Shown here piece by piece: positions 35,912-49,800 of a DNA stretch of 64,000 nt. This DNA is from Himantopus leucocephalus (lineage: Eukaryota; Chordata; Aves; Charadriiformes; Recurvirostridae). The stretch is taken from assembly GCA_003993805.1 (NCBI GenBank), contig RSEF01000001.1, positions 97,557,551 through 97,621,550 of the forward strand, in the 5' to 3' direction. A program made the translations under genes and the position numbers. The notes beneath the pieces are model-generated. The model was not told the DNA's origin. It saw only the letters and a program-made list of their open reading frames with translations, and made no database searches. Position 1 is the stretch's first letter. Every line of letters begins with the position of its first letter.

Positions 35912-38900
35912 CTTAAATAAATAAAAAGCTAAGTTATAATTTAATAAAGAAAGCTGCCAAAAGTTCTGTTACTTTCAAATAAGTATCAGTAAGCCTTTTT
36001 TAAAAAAATAACCCCCCACTTTATCATTATCCTTTGTGGGCAAAGAATACTATCATTTGTTATTTATACAGCCTAAAAGCAACATCAGATAGGAACTAGC
36101 CATCTACCCTACGCTGATGGAGAAATACATAGGTAGAGTCTTCCAGTGCTGACTTTGATTCAAGCCTTTTATTGTAAGTGAAAGGCAAGAATACAACTTT
36201 CCAGAATTTCTTATGAAAAGAGAAGTTAATCACTCACCCCAAATATATAATATTTCAGCATAAGAAGGCATCATTTTAGGATAAATGTCATGAAAATTTT
36301 CTGCCTATTGTCTGTTATCTTTTCCTAAGCAAACTCATTAAAAGAATGATCATCAACTCTGCCTCCTTATTGCTAGTACAGCAGAGTCTGTACAAGACAG
36401 TTTTTAGCTAGTATGCAGAGGCCTGATAGTGTGGGTAGTACTGATTAGCGAACTTCACTTGTCCACAGGTGGGGGTCAGGAAATCAAAGATAACAGCACA
36501 GAGAGTTCCGTATTCCTTAGACTGAACATGAGTTTGGTGGATTCTAGAACACAAAGTTCAAACCAGTTACCTTTTGCTTTCCTTCTGGGCTCCCTAGATA
36601 GGGAAAGGGAGACCAACCAGGCCCAATCACCCTTCAGGTCTTTCCACTAATTCAGGAAACCTTAACTGAAGGACTCCAAAACACAGGGGAAATCGGACAG
36701 GGAGCTCAAATCTATATAAGTAATCATCTCAAGCAATCACAGTGAATCTTGGGCAACTCTTTCTACCTCATGAATTGTCCAAGGAGATCCCCATTTTGAA
36801 AAGAATAAAAAACAAGGTACAGCCCTCAAAGAGATAAGGTCTTGGGATTACTAACTGAATAGTAATTTCGGTGCTAATACCTTGAAGTGATCAGAAGCAA
36901 TTGCAGATGTAGACACTGCAAACTCCTGCTTAGTTAGTGATCTCTCACTGAGACATCATCTGTACCAGAATGGAAATTAAGAAAATACCTAAGTTTTATG
37001 AGAACTGGGAGATAAAGCTCAGTACTGAAGGCTCTCCTATTTCTCAATAGATAAGATTTCAGAAAGAAGTGATTCTACTCAACTAGAAGGGAAAGTGTCC
37101 TTTCTCAAAATTTCACTTTTGTTTTGTCCTTGCAAAATCCATGGGTTTTTTTTTTTTGCCTGAATCAGCTAAAGAAACCTATGGAGAACATTTGCCTTCA
37201 AAGACTAATGAGTGAAATATTGGGTTCAGGAAAATCCTGGAAGTAATTGCTGTTGACCAAAACAATTTATAATGCTGTTTAATCTTCATGTAGGACTGGA
37301 GTAACTGCTGAAGAGTATGTTCTTCTGCTTGCCATGTTACAAACACATCATTCTTCTCTGGATGTTTTTCTTTGTGTCTTCCTTTTTCTACTAAAAATTA
37401 TTTTGCTACGTTCTATCTATCGTCCATTTGCAGAGAGAGGGAAAACTTTAGGCTAATAACATGACTGCTAATTTTTTTTATGTTTTGGTCCTTCCTTTGA
37501 CTGGACCTTTGAAGGGGTAGAGACCTGCTGTACCAATTTATTTTGACACATGGTAAAGATCTTTTGGAGGATTCCATCACTAGGCTCACTGATTCTCCTT
37601 TAACCATTCAAACTGGTGTAAACATTTTTCTTATGGTTCTTCTCAAGAGCTTTGAAGAGGAGCTTCACTGAGGAAAGACTGATCAGTGAGAAAGTGATCA
37701 TGTTTAATAGATACCTGATAGCTTTTTGAGACAGGATGGAGTAGATTCAGATGAGAAAACAACAATAACAACAGCAAATGCTTTTTACATAACTGCATGG
37801 CAATGACTCCAAGGTTGGATATGAAACAGAATTTGTCTCTTGCATACTACTTGCCTCCAGAATCTGGTACAGAATGATGCAAATAATACTCCTATTGAGG
37901 AAATCCCAGGCACAGCCTATGCCTCTAAGGCATATTCAGCAGCAGACTTCCCTGCTACATGGAGAAACCTTTGAGTAGCCTCCATGTTTCCCATTTACCA
38001 CAGCAATAACATTACAAGACTGATGTCAGGCAGTCAAACCAACATGGGGTCCTTAAAATGTTGGGATTTGTAGATTGAACTCAAGGTGAGTTCAGACTGG
38101 CTGCTACAGAAGGGAGGACCCTAAGTGCTAGAACTTGGGCTCAGCTCAGATACCAAAGAAATCCTGAGACTGACCAGCTCAGTCTCAGTATAGACAAAGC
38201 CAGACAGTCTAAAGTCAGGTACACATTTCGACAAAGACTCCCATAATTTTTAATAAAAAAACTCCCACCATTTAAGAGTGAAGACTTGAATGCCTGCAGC
38301 AAAAATGTGGAAACAAAGAGATGAGGCCCATCTCAGAGATGCACAAAACCCAGGGGAACTCAGTGACTACACCACCAAGATTAGATAATATTAAAACAAC
38401 TCTTCAGAGAACAATTCCTCATATAAATGCTTCTTAATTACAGATGAAATCTGAGAAACTGTTAAATTGCACATATTGTAACACTTTAGAAAATACCAGT
38501 TCTGATGCAATTCAGCCACAAAAGTAAAAGATAGGAAAATAAAGAAATTAAATGATAGGTAATAAAAGATAAGGTGCATTTGCTATGGAACAATGTAAGA
38601 ATACTGAAATGTAGTAATTTTAACAGCATTATACATGAGCTGGTCAGTAACATGAAATTACTGGTCATTAGTTTTAAAACTTTCCTGAAAGGATACATTC
38701 AGCTAGCTTAATAATTGCCTCTGCGGGAAAAAAAAATGAGAGGAAAACAACAGAACAACTATAGGTAATGAACTTCCTTACCAGATGGCACATGGCTACA
38801 GGCCAAAAATGACACATGTTTTTGCCAGGCTAGAACTATAGACTTTCTAAAGTACATTATAATAGCATGAAAAGGAAAAGAACTGTAACTGGGGAAAATG

Positions 38901-39904
38901 GAAAATGAAAGGGAAATGTTGGGTCAGCCCCTGGGGTTTGTTGAGAGCTGGGTGACACAAAGAAATACTTTCTGGTAAGAGAGTGTCTGGAGTTGCAAAC
39001 TGTTCTCCAGCACCAGAGGATGGCAAGCCTGAAGGAGAGGAAGTCATGTTTAGTTTGGCTTTGCATTAAGAGTAGTCTCCTGTTAAACTTCTTAGACTTA
39101 AGAAAGAATGTTTTACATTATAAATGTTGTTCAACCACACGGTTAGCAGTGGTTGTGGCTCCTGTGCAAAAATGCAAGATTTAAACTAAAGTCAGACTTA
39201 CTGTACAACAATGGTAAGTACAAGGTGGTTGCAGTGCAGTTAAAAGAACGTGAACCGTATACCTGAAATAGGGTGACTGCTTAAGACATGAAGACATAAA
39301 AAGGAGTATTTGAACAGGATAAACCAACAGAAAGTTAGGAAAATATCAAGTGCTTAGCAACAAATAATCTGGCATTTCATATCATGTCCATTTTTAAGTA
39401 AACAAAGTCAGCATATGCCAGAAAAAAAATCAACTCTATTTTGTTAAAGCCAGTGATAACTTTCAGTCCCCTTGTGGTGCAAAAACTATGAACACAAACT
39501 AAAATGATGAAATACTTGAGTTAAAAAGAGCATTATTACATATGTACACAATGTACATTATCTGATAAAAACATACAGCAGCCAGTATTTCTAGAGCAGG
39601 TAAGTACAACAGAGATTTACTGTATCATAAAGTCTTATATGCAAACTATGTCTGAAATCTCTACTGTATCTTACTACTAAAGCAAAAAAGGGGAGAGTTG
39701 GCTCCTAAAAACTCAGGTAGACTTTTGTCACGAACTTAAGTAGGATCAAGATTTCAGTCAGAAGGTATAAAATGGAATGTCCCTAAACCTGTATTTATAC
39801 AGCTTGATATTAATTTTATTCAAGTATATGAGCACAGACACGCAAGGCAATTTTATTTAGAAATTATGTTCTTTCATAAGAGAGTAAAATTCTGAAGGAC
39901 TTAC
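35912..39904. other. STXBP5L: Intron between e9 and e10
   Basis: About 4 kb. A poly-T run lies near 37147. No element or further exon is recognised. Confidence 0.75.
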
Positions 39905-40122
39905 TGCAATTTCAGTATTTACTTCATGTTTGCTGAACCTGTAAACAACCACATATGCAGAAACTCCCGCCACACAGAAAATTCGGCTTTCAGGACACCA
40001 ATACATCATCTGAACAGCAAAAGGATCTTCTTCCACAATCTCAGCTGTAGCTTTTCCTTCTCCTAGTTTCTGTTTTTCAAAGACCTTTGATGTTTTTAAT
40101 TTGTACAACATCTGTAGAGTAA
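39905..40122 (-). CDS. STXBP5L: STXBP5L exon e9
   Basis: This 218-nt exon is the largest in the window. It starts with the end of an Ile codon then TLQMLYKLKTSKVFEKQK. It continues through the acidic EIVEEDPFAVQMMYWCPESR and a strand rich in Val and Tyr, and ends HEVNTEIA in phase 0. The Met in TLQML is internal and not a start codon: an in-frame TLQ and an upstream acceptor (attccag|ttact) precede it. The donor is gca|gtaagt. Confidence 0.95.
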
Positions 40123-43100
40123 CTGGAATATATTAAAACATAGAAAATACTGACTAACATGAAGCAAATCAGTTACAGTATTCCTTGGTTCCCATCTTCT
40201 TTTGAGTTGTGGCATTACAAAGAATCTTATGAAGGCCTAAGAGGAGAAGAAGATGGGTATTATACAATAACAGTATTATTCTGGTACATGGTACTGGTAG
40301 GATATGTACTTAATACTTTCAAAATGGGTATTTGTCTGTGAAATACTTCTTAGTACTTTCTGGGACAGGGTGCCGAAGGTGTATGTTAACCATGATGTCC
40401 ATAATTAGGCTTATACTCAATGTTACAGAGAGGCTCTGATAATGCTGCTATTTTCCTAATGAGATGTGAAACTATGATTTCATTTGTCTGAGGTTATTAT
40501 CTTGCTAGAATGTAAAGACTGTATGGCACTTAAAGAGAAAACATTAGGAAAGTATTCTGGTGGCCTGGGCAACACAAAGACTTGCTGAACAAACAGGAGT
40601 TCTGAAATGTTTTTAATTTCTTAACTAATAAGTGTATCTGTATTTATACCTGTATATAAAACCTTATATCCAGAAGCCTTTGTCAAGACTAGAACTCCAC
40701 TGCATCGGATTCTGCAGGTAACTGAGTGATTATAATTAACCCCATTTTGTTTTATTGACATTCCTGCCTGTTTTTACTACTTTTAAATTAATTTATCAGT
40801 GGCATTAATTAATAACTGCATAAAGTCAGAAAAAGTCAGTCAGGCCCAGCACCTATAAAGGTGTGTACGTACATAAAGGCAAAGCTGTTACATATGTTAG
40901 CGTAATGGTGGCAGATCAGCCTAGCTAGCTTGTGTAACGAGTGCAACAAAAAGATGAAAGAATGGTGTTTTCGTTATGTAACTGGATGACAAACACAGCA
41001 AAATTACATTTTAATTTTGCAGTGCAGATATATTCCAGGAGTTTTAGCATTTTTTTTAAATATATTTTTAAAAATTTTAGCATATAAAACACCACTAAAT
41101 TTTCACAAATTACAGCAAGTGCTTCTGTAATGAATACATAATTCTTCCTGCCTTCTGTGGTCGTGGAAGAGGATGCCCTTAGTCCCAGGGGCAAATCTAG
41201 AGTGGCACTTCAAATCAGGCATCATGGGTCCATGCTTACCAGGACTGGAAGAATTACACTTATAGGGCAAAAGTACAAGGTGAGATTCTCTATGATTCTG
41301 TGAATTACTAGGTACCATCTGCAGCAATGGCTTTTGAGCAAATACACATTTGGAAAAATGCTTCAGTGGCTTAGCAATTCCCTGTGTCCCACAAATCTGT
41401 GTGTTCAGATACAAAACTACACAATTAAAATATGTCTACTACAAAATAAAAATATGCAAAGTATTTTGTGCCTTCAAATACCAGTACGATATTATGTTTG
41501 CTATGAAATCTCAAATGAAATTTGAATGCTATTAAAAATGTTAAGACCCTGTAAATAATAAAACTTAGTAATAATTAAAACCTTGTAAATGAAAAGTACC
41601 AAGAATGATACCAGTAATGCAGTACATACCCTGAAAAGCAGGACTAAGGCCAGGACATCAGAGAGGCACTGAAAGTACCATTAATATTGAAAGGATTGTG
41701 AATCATAATCATCTAAGCTTTTACCTTAAAGAAAAATTCCTATTGCAGCATGTACATACTGATGAGTGGGTTATGTTTATATTCTCTATGAGAAGTTTTT
41801 TCCTTTTCTCATTCCTGCCAGAATTATAGAAGCAATGACTAGCATAGTGGTTCCTGTGCAGTGTATATGCTAAATGCTTTGGGGTCTTGCAACAGTCTGT
41901 ATTTTTTCACCCTAACTTTAATGCCTGTATTTGCACATTCTTATCAAGAGTGTAAGCATGTAACGAAATATGCACAAGACAAGGTCTAATGCCTCACACT
42001 GCTTCTCTAAATACAAGTCATCATCCTATTTTTGTTCATATTAAAGCTGTCTCAAACTTCTGTCTTTGCAGATAAACTCCTGCTGACATCATTTGATTTT
42101 TTTTCTTTTTGGTGTTCACCATAACTTGAAAATACTGGAAGATGTAAATGCTAAGCGGCATGAATCTGTTTTTCCTCCATTTCCAAACAGACAAATTATA
42201 TAATTAAAAAAACAATTCATAGTCACATTCAGTTGACATGCCTATGTAAAATTCCTTTGGAAATCCTCATTTGCTCCTTGTCCATCCTGATGAGTGAAAA
42301 TATTTGGTATTAGGCAAAAAGAGAACAACTTGATAAAGTAATCATATTAGCTGACATTAAAATCTTGTAAACATTCCCCATATTTGGCTGGACGTGATAG
42401 CACTATTAATCATGACAATTCTGTGGCAAAACGTGGAACTAGCATGTAGTTTAAGTACTGCATATTCTGTGTTCTGGCTGACCATTACAGCCTGGTTACT
42501 AGGGTCAAATTAAATCTCTCTATGCCTAACATTTCACACAGAAGTTTCTTTCACACTCTCTTTTCTTTAAGACTGATACCTCATAAAGGAGCTATTCTAC
42601 CCAGGCATCCCTGTACCACAAAAGAGACAGAATACAAGGCAACTCTACTGCAACTTTTGTGAAGCACAGTCACATTATTTGAACTGGAATATTTTAGTTT
42701 TCAACCAAAATGTAGGTATATTTTCAAGAAATATATTTTACTAGTAAGTATCATGTTTTTTCTGTAGGGGAAAAAGCTGTTTTTTGATATGTGTAGTTAT
42801 AGCTAGAATGTATGGAACAAGTATTTTCTGAAGCTTTTTCCTACTAGGATGAATGAAAGTGCTTCCCAATTATTTCCTGGAACTTGAGACTGGACAAGAA
42901 AAGATTTAGGTCATCTCCACCCTTGCCAGATTAGACATGTATTGAGATGTGTTATTGTATTTTAATATTTTATTTTTACCTAGCTGTAAAAAAGACTATG
43001 TTGTACTCAGAATAGAAGAGACATGACAGCTGGAACTGAATATTAGATTTAATTGAGCCCACTCTTTTATACACACAAGAAGATTATGCCCTAGGGATTT

Positions 43101-43364
43101 TTTACTGCCACTTCGTCCTTCATAGGTTTTGGTATGTTGGATCTGGAGCTTTTACTCCTCTTAAGACTTTCACTCTTTTCTGTCTCATACATCTCATTAG
43201 CAGTGTTTTTTTTCCCTAATTTAATAAAAAATGGCTTAATTTCACCTCATTATTCCTAATTACATCATCCCAGATACTACTACCCATACTGTTAAATATC
43301 ATATTATATATGTGTGTGTGTGTGATTTGTCAGCATTATATAAAAGTGAACTTTAGAAACTTAC
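40123..43364. other. STXBP5L: Intron between e8 and e9
   Basis: About 3.2 kb, with a (TG)7 microsatellite at 43311-43324 just downstream of the e8 donor. Nothing else is recognised. Confidence 0.75.
43311..43324 (+). repeat. (TG)7 microsatellite
   Basis: Seven TG units follow a short TA run. It lies about 40 bp after the e8 donor on the minus strand, where it reads as (CA)7. Confidence 0.9.
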
Positions 43365-43405
43365 TGGCAGAAGCATCCCAAAACTTTACTGATCCATCTG
43401 CATGG
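43365..43405 (-). CDS. STXBP5L: STXBP5L exon e8, a 41-nt small exon
   Basis: This very short exon encodes HADGSVKFWDASA with one base of a split codon at each end. It is the WD-repeat end motif (Phe-Trp-Asp). The acceptor is tttaag|ccatg and the donor is gcca|gtaagt, a strong donor. It joins the ITLQMLYKLK of e9. It is too short to be found by ORF length and was placed by phase and family sequence. Confidence 0.94.
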
Positions 43406-44622
43406 CTTAAAAAAATATAAAAATTAAATGTGTTAAAACAAGATGCAATTCTAAAACATCTTCTACTTTCAGTGAGTGATAAACACAAGCAGAAAAACTG
43501 TATTTTGCTCATGTAGTAACTCTCTATACCTTGCTGACAACATATAATGATATATACTAACTATAAGAAAATATTTTGGTTTTAGTTTGATTAGGTTAAA
43601 AAAACACTTTTTCATGCATTTCCTACAGAGAACTAAGCCCCCAACGAATTTTAAGATTACAACATGCAAGAAATTAATTCCCATACTAATGACAAGCTTA
43701 AGTTACAGCACTTTTGGCTTTGCAGTGGGCCAGCATCAGGCCTATGCGCTCTAAAAATGTATAACAAACTTTGAAAGGACAGATGGTAACTTGTTTTGCT
43801 TAATAACTCATACCTGTGTAAAATCATACCTGAAGTAAAGCTGTAGAAAGGAGACATTTCTGTTTACATGAAAATAATCCCTTCATCACCTTATTGGTAC
43901 CATTGCACACATCATAATCTTATTTTTAAAAACAGGTGTTAAGTATCATTGATAATAACAATTTATCAAATATATTGCTATCATTAGCATGGCTGAGACC
44001 AGAGGGAAACACGGAGTGCATCATAGCTGAACAGCTTCTGTTTTACACCATGGCCCTTGAAAATCCACCAGGAGTTGCTCATGGGGCTTCCACTGCAATC
44101 TGAGCCGTTCTACGCCTTTTTGCTATAGGGCTGTCTCGACTCACAAAGTGAAATTCATCCCAGTGCACCACACACTCAGTAATGCTGGGGTATTAAAATT
44201 AATTCCCAAACTGTCCCCAGATACAAAGTCCCCAGAAGGCCAAAGGACAACAGCTATAGAAGAAGAGCTACTTCCCTTTTTAATGCTATTCTCTATGCCC
44301 TTCATGGCCAAAACATTCTCTTGCACTGAATTTTCCTTTCCAAAGACCTCAACTTCACAGGTACATAGACTTGCTGTCTAACACTTGGGCCTCAAATGGT
44401 AATTCTTAATGGTAGTTCATCCCTGAGTACAAAGCTCCATTTTCTACAGCAAATGGGAATTTCTGGGGTGACTCTACGCAAAGAAAAAACCAACATACCT
44501 CAAATGAAGAGGCCAGGATATACATACTCTGTGAAGGGTCAACTCTTATCTATAGCTAACCCACAATGAAAAGCTGTAGACACTAACATTTTAAAAGTAG
44601 CAATCCTCAGTTTCATTCTCAC
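43406..44622. other. STXBP5L: Intron between e7 and e8
   Basis: About 1.2 kb of unremarkable sequence. Nothing is recognised. Confidence 0.75.
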
Positions 44623-44690
44623 CCTGTGATAATGATTTCGGGATATGTTTGAGCTCCAAGGTTCCATGCTCCACCACTGATAGGCCACTC
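44623..44690 (-). CDS. STXBP5L: STXBP5L exon e7
   Basis: This 68-nt exon encodes EWPISGGAWNLGAQTYPEII followed by IT, then two bases of a Gly codon completed in e8. The open frame that is longest here (with QWWSMEPW) is a different frame and is not the coding one. The acceptor is gtttag|gagtgg and the donor is acagg|gtgaga. Confidence 0.95.
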
Positions 44691-46334
44691 CTAAACAAAC
44701 AACAAGAATGCAGAGATCACAACTAATTCTGATGAATCTTGCTTGGTTAATTTTTAAACTCAAGAGTAGACAACATCTTCTTCCAAAAAGCAATACAGCT
44801 CATAAGAGGAACAAAAATGTGTAGCATTCAAGGCCTTTAAAGCCTATTGTAATTTTTATATTATCACTGAAGGCTTTTGAAACTTAATACATTATTTATA
44901 TGTATTTATAATACATTTTAATGTTATCAGTTACAGCTCTATGTTTTTAAAATATATCTGTACAGCTAACACTCAACAATCCAAAATAGGAACTAGAGGA
45001 AGGAGTAACAAACAGTTCTGCTACTCCTTTCAGATTGCTTGACTCTTGGAGTTTCTGTAGGTCACTGAATAAACTGAGAACCTGTTTTGAGGACGAAGAC
45101 TACTGAAGAAGCTGGCCCAGAAAGAAGTATCTGAGCATGATGCCACGAGATATGAGATAAGGGAATGCAACTTTTACAGAACATATGAAATCATCATCTC
45201 TTCTCTGCCTTTTGTTTACCAGTGGCAAGACTCCCATTTTCTTCCTAGTCTGGTAGAGTGAAATGCTGGTCTGTGCCTAAAGGCTGACATGTATGGATAC
45301 TGGATACAGCATGTGGAGGTTGACACGTGCAGAGTGGGTGAGGAAGTGTGCAGAGAATGAGTGGGTGGAAAAAACCTGGAAGCACAAACTGATTATGTGG
45401 ATACATGGACTGGATGCTCGTGGGTACAGAAACGGGTGGGTGGCAAATGAGTGGCTACCTACATTCAGAGTTTATATTTGTATGTGCACAAATAAAGCAA
45501 GGGGACAAAAGAGCATGCAAGGAATGTGTGCAGGTAGGTGGTGAAAAGTTTGGGAAACTACGTATATGAGAGAAGGATAGATAAGCAGACAAATTCAAAT
45601 AAGAGAAAAAAGTTATTTTCTGAAGTACTTTGCTGAATCAAAATTCAAACCAAGTAGATAGGGCCCAGTTTCTCAGTTCATCGAAAACAAGGCAGCTCCA
45701 AGGAGAATACTTCTGTTAACATGAATAGAAAACTGATGATAGCCGATTTGTTTACCTAATATTTTTTCTAATTTATTTATTATGATGGATTAGTTCCAGT
45801 CAAAACATAAACCAGATTAATGCTTGAAAATAATTGCATTCCCTCTTTTTATTTCTGCAGCTTGTCCTGTTTCTAAAAGCATTACATTAAGACTTTGGTA
45901 GCTCAGTAAAATAATTTTTAACATCCCTATTTAATAAAAATCTCACAGATATGCTGTCAACTCTCAAGTTTCACTTAAGCTCTTCTGCTAACTTCTTTCA
46001 GCTATAATTTTTTCACTCTTTTCTTTGATAGGCATAACTTATCCATACAAATTTGAATTGTACACTGATGGCTTTCCTTTAACTCGATCTGATCTGGCGT
46101 ATCTCCAGCAGCCTAATGATTAAGTCCTATATAATGGTCATTAATGGTTGTGCTTAAGTGATGGTGTTTCTGAAGGACAAATACCAGGCTGTAAGCATGC
46201 TGCTAAGCTGCTGGTAGGACCAATTTGAAAGTGATTACTAAAGAAGTAAAATGAAAATAATTTGGTATGATGTTACAAAATCATAGGTTGTACATCTACT
46301 TTCTTCATTTAAAAACAATATTGGCTTTGTTTAC
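44691..46334. other. STXBP5L: Intron between e6 and e7
   Basis: About 1.6 kb. A G-rich, gtgggtgg-containing stretch near 45290-45545 carries an 83-codon frame with no recognisable domain. I regard it as chance. Confidence 0.7.
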
Positions 46335-46482
46335 CTTATTGCTGTATCCTTGCTTTTTATGTTTTGCTCCTACAGAATAGAGTACAGGAATCAAATCTGG
46401 AGGACAGTCCGCAAAATATTCTGTGCAGGTAACAGGTGACTCATGAATGTCAATAGGATATGGATTTTCAAAGATTGGAAAA
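46335..46482 (-). CDS. STXBP5L: STXBP5L exon e6
   Basis: This 148-nt exon encodes FPIFENPYPIDIHESPVTCT, then EYFADCPPDLIPVLYSVGAK and HKKQGYSNK. The HESPVTC and YFADCPPDLIP blocks are tomosyn signatures. The acceptor is aactag|ttttcc and the donor is aataag|gtaaac, which is less consensus-like than its neighbours. The exon ends in phase 0 and joins the EWPISGG of e7. Confidence 0.95.
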
Positions 46483-47816
46483 CTAGTTAAGGAAGACAAT
46501 TTATTAGAAGCACTGTGACACACTGAGCCATAGAAGAAAACATATATTAGAGTGTACAATAGAATCTAAGTAAAATCATGACTAATAAAGTCCATTTTCC
46601 CTTATTTATTCAAACATAAGTATTGTTTTTAATGTCAATAATAATGTGTACTTACTCAAATAAAGATAAAAAAATTCCATTGGTGTGACAAGAATCCTCT
46701 TATAACTACTCATTCATGTGAATAGTTCCTAAGGCCAATAGGACTACTTGCATGAATGAGGATTAGGAACTAGTTTTCCCCAACATCTCAAAATCTCATT
46801 TATACAGAATTGACACAATTTCTAGAAGCTTCAAGTTCATGGATATGATATATACTATGACCCAAGAACTACTTATACAACTGTGGATTTTATATTGAGC
46901 AGCTTAGCTTATTGGGTTGGTAGACTACTGATTCGACAATGAACAATTGCAATAACAGATGAAGTAGATCTCAGTTTACTTCTCACTTCCATCAGTTTGG
47001 ATGGTCTGATAAGGAGGAAGGCCTCACTTCTGGCATATTACACAATGTTATTCACAATTCAAAAATATAGGAAATTTGGTTCTGATTTCAGTTACAACCA
47101 TTTCATATTGCTGAGATGATTTGAATTATTCTTGGAAGTAAGTGAGATCAGAATATGATTCATTTAAAATGTTTCAAGACATTAAGGGCAAAATATGTTC
47201 CTAGTTATACCAGTGTGAATGTGGATGTACATTACTGGTAGTGTTGGAGGCAGAACAAAATAAGAATTGGATTCTGCATTACATGATGTATAGTTCCTCT
47301 TTGATATGAACATTGATTCTGATGTGAAAGAACTATTTGTCATTTAAACTAGCAACTGTATCATGAAATAATCCCATAGATCCACTATAAATCAATGCCA
47401 TTATTTATTAAGATACTAAGTGAATACTTAAGCGGTAGTCCCTGTGGAGTCTAGTGAAGTTAGGCATGCATATAAGTAGTAGTTCAATCTGGTTTCCAAA
47501 GCACACATTCAGGTAATAATTCAGCATGTGATTAAGTATTACTTAACTTCGATGCTGAGTTAATGTTTGAGGGCTATGCTGAAGGGACTGCAGATTTAGA
47601 TTTATTCCCAATCTTAAGAAAAAATATTAGCACAAGTTTCTGTTGATAAGCTGATCTTAGCTCTTAAGGTGGAGGTAAACATATAGAGTGAATTATTACC
47701 AGGAATGAATGATTTTGGATAGTAAAATGACATTGCATGGTAACACCTGGACTTCTATCATAATTTGCTGGACAGCTGAGATACACAAATAACTTCATAT
47801 AAGACTTCATACTTAC
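46483..47816. other. STXBP5L: Intron between e5 and e6
   Basis: About 1.3 kb. Nothing is recognised. Confidence 0.75.
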
Positions 47817-47889
47817 TTGCTTTGTGTCAGGTCAACAACAATGAGATCTTTTTCCAAAAGCACAACTACAGCATAGGGTTCTTGAAATT
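47817..47889 (-). CDS. STXBP5L: STXBP5L exon e5
   Basis: This 73-nt exon encodes FQEPYAVVVLLEKDLIVVDL followed by TQS, with split codons at both ends. The hydrophobic beta strands (AVVVLLEKDLIVVDL) are typical of a propeller blade. The acceptor is ttacag|aattt and the donor is agcaa|gtaagt. Its last two bases (aa) plus t from e6 make Asn, giving TQSNFPIFENPYP. Confidence 0.94.
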
Positions 47890-49445
47890 CTGTAAGCAAG
47901 GAATCAAGTATAAAAGACATGGAGTTTTCCTATCAGTAATTTTAAAGAAGCAAGTCATATTTATATGCTCTAAACATTCACAGTATTTTAAACAAAAGGT
48001 TAAAAAAAAATCCTAGACATACCCTCAAACTAGACTTATCTGCAAACTAGGGCCAGACAGGAACTAAGAAATGCCAGTATGATGGTATATTGAAAGTAAA
48101 GAAACAGAATATGAATAAGTTGTGTGTATCACTTCATTGCTGAATCCAGTTATTATACAGAAAATGTATTTTTGCTGCCCAGTAATGTAGTTTGCTTCTA
48201 CTGTGTACAACTGTTCATCAAAAACAGATTTGTGAAGAGCTGCTCCGGTCCACTTGATGATACGCAATGCCCTCATTTCCAACGCGATTCCAAAGGAATA
48301 TTCCAAAGGAATCCTGCAAGTCTGCTGTGTTCAATTCAGATACTGACACACTCCTTCCTCCTGTATACTGTTTAAATTACATAGTTTCGTTTTTTCTTTA
48401 ATGCTTTTTTGGTTAATCAAAAATAAACAATTAAAATGACAAATAAACATTTCCCTTGATGCATAGGGTGCAGGAGTTTACATAGCATAAAAGGTATTTA
48501 AAAAAATATAAATGTGAAATTACAACTCCCTTTTCAACAGCAGCAAACCATTCTAGTATGTGCAAGCTCAGAGTACACTCTTCAGACGGCTGATGCCAAA
48601 AGGCTGAGCAAATTGACAGCAACTGATTTACCTTCCTTTCAGGCCAGCTATGAATGCACATTATTTGTGGCCTGTTTTTATACAAGGCTACGAATAACAC
48701 AGGTTAAACCAAAATTTTTAAATATTAGTGTGTGAGCAGGAGAAGGGGCCACAAATTCTTAGTACTGGGAAGTGTCACTGTATTTGACACAGTTAAATGA
48801 AGGCCCAAACTAACTTTGATTACTGAAAATTAAATTTTTGCATGACATTGAAACAAACATACACTTTATCTTTACTAAGGGTTTTTAATATGCATTTGAT
48901 TTAGCTACGTATATAAGATTTACTTTACTTTTCCACTCGAGGGCTTAAAATGCTAAACTTCGGGGTTTTTTGACTTACAGCTTTTCTTAATTTACTTTCT
49001 GGAGTTTTCTGTGAATGTTCTTCAGAATATGGCAGCCCCACAATATGCAGTAAAACCCTTTTAACAGTTCAATTCAGGCTGAAGTGTAAGAACTTTTTTG
49101 CAGATAAGTGATAGTTTAATCTTCAATAATTTAGCAATCTGTAGATTTTCAGCCTCATGAAAAATGCCAGAAATATAAGCACATGCGTTTGATTAATAGC
49201 AATATTGTGTCACACTAGGCCATGTGTTTCAAGCTTGTATCTGGAGACTTATATATGCTTTATTGTCCACTCATTACTTGCTTCCTATATTGAGAATGCA
49301 AACAAGTTCCAGTTACTTTCAGCGACGTGGTTTGCTTGAGATGAAGACAACTGTGAGAATGGAAGTCCCTGGAATTGAATTAAGTTATGAGAGAAGATCT
49401 CTTCATTTATGTTTTTCCTAACTGTGTTTTGCTTAATTAACTCAC
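47890..49445. other. STXBP5L: Intron between e4 and e5
   Basis: About 1.6 kb. Short frames on both strands near 48124-48735 have no family signature. Confidence 0.75.
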
Positions 49446-49600
49446 CATTTGGATATGGGGTTTCACAAAGGGTTAAAAAATCAACTATAGGGTGATCCAT
49501 TTCAAGAACTGTAATTGCTTTCCCATGCATGATTGTTAAACTTGGTCTTCGACAAGCCTTATCATATGACAATCCACCAGAAAATATCACAAATGGTTCA
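49446..49600 (-). CDS. STXBP5L: STXBP5L exon e4 (L(2)GL-type conserved block)
   Basis: This 155-nt exon encodes EPFVIFSGGLSYDKACRRPS, then LTIMHGKAITVLEMDHPIVD and FLTLCETPYPN. It is one of the most conserved stretches shared by tomosyn and Lgl relatives, lying between propeller blades. The acceptor is aatacag|tgaa and the donor is aaatg|gtgagt. One base (g) is left over and joins aa from e5 to give Glu, producing PYPNEFQEPYAVVV across the splice. Confidence 0.95.
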
Positions 49601-49671
49601 CTGTATTAAAAAAATCAACATAGTAGTTATAAGTTTATATAGTACATACAAGCTTCCATTATAGGTTTAGT

Positions 49672-49718
49672 ACTTTTAAATAATAATAAATAACTTTTAA
49701 ATAATAATAAATAACTTT
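49672..49718. repeat. 21-bp tandem repeat, 2.2 copies
   Basis: A 21-bp unit beginning acttttaaataat is repeated exactly twice, followed by a partial third copy. It lies in the 200-bp intron between e3 and e4. Confidence 0.85.
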
Positions 49719-49800
49719 GTAAAAAGAAAGAGGGAAAGATTCTAAAAGGACTTTAGCTCAGGAATGCAACATTGAGTTAATTATAGAATTAAAAACATAC

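Noticed and set aside
40111..40111. ATG of MLYKLK as a possible translation start
   Set aside because: An acceptor at 40122 and an in-frame TLQ precede it, and upstream exons join in phase. It is an internal methionine.
41290..41315. tctatgattctgtgaatt as a CR1 tail
   Set aside because: The preceding sequence has no CR1 3' blocks, so the short match is likely coincidence.
44539..44793. 84-codon minus-strand frame over e7 (QWWSMEPWSSN)
   Set aside because: The true e7 frame is shifted and encodes EWPISGGAWNLG. This frame is a shadow.
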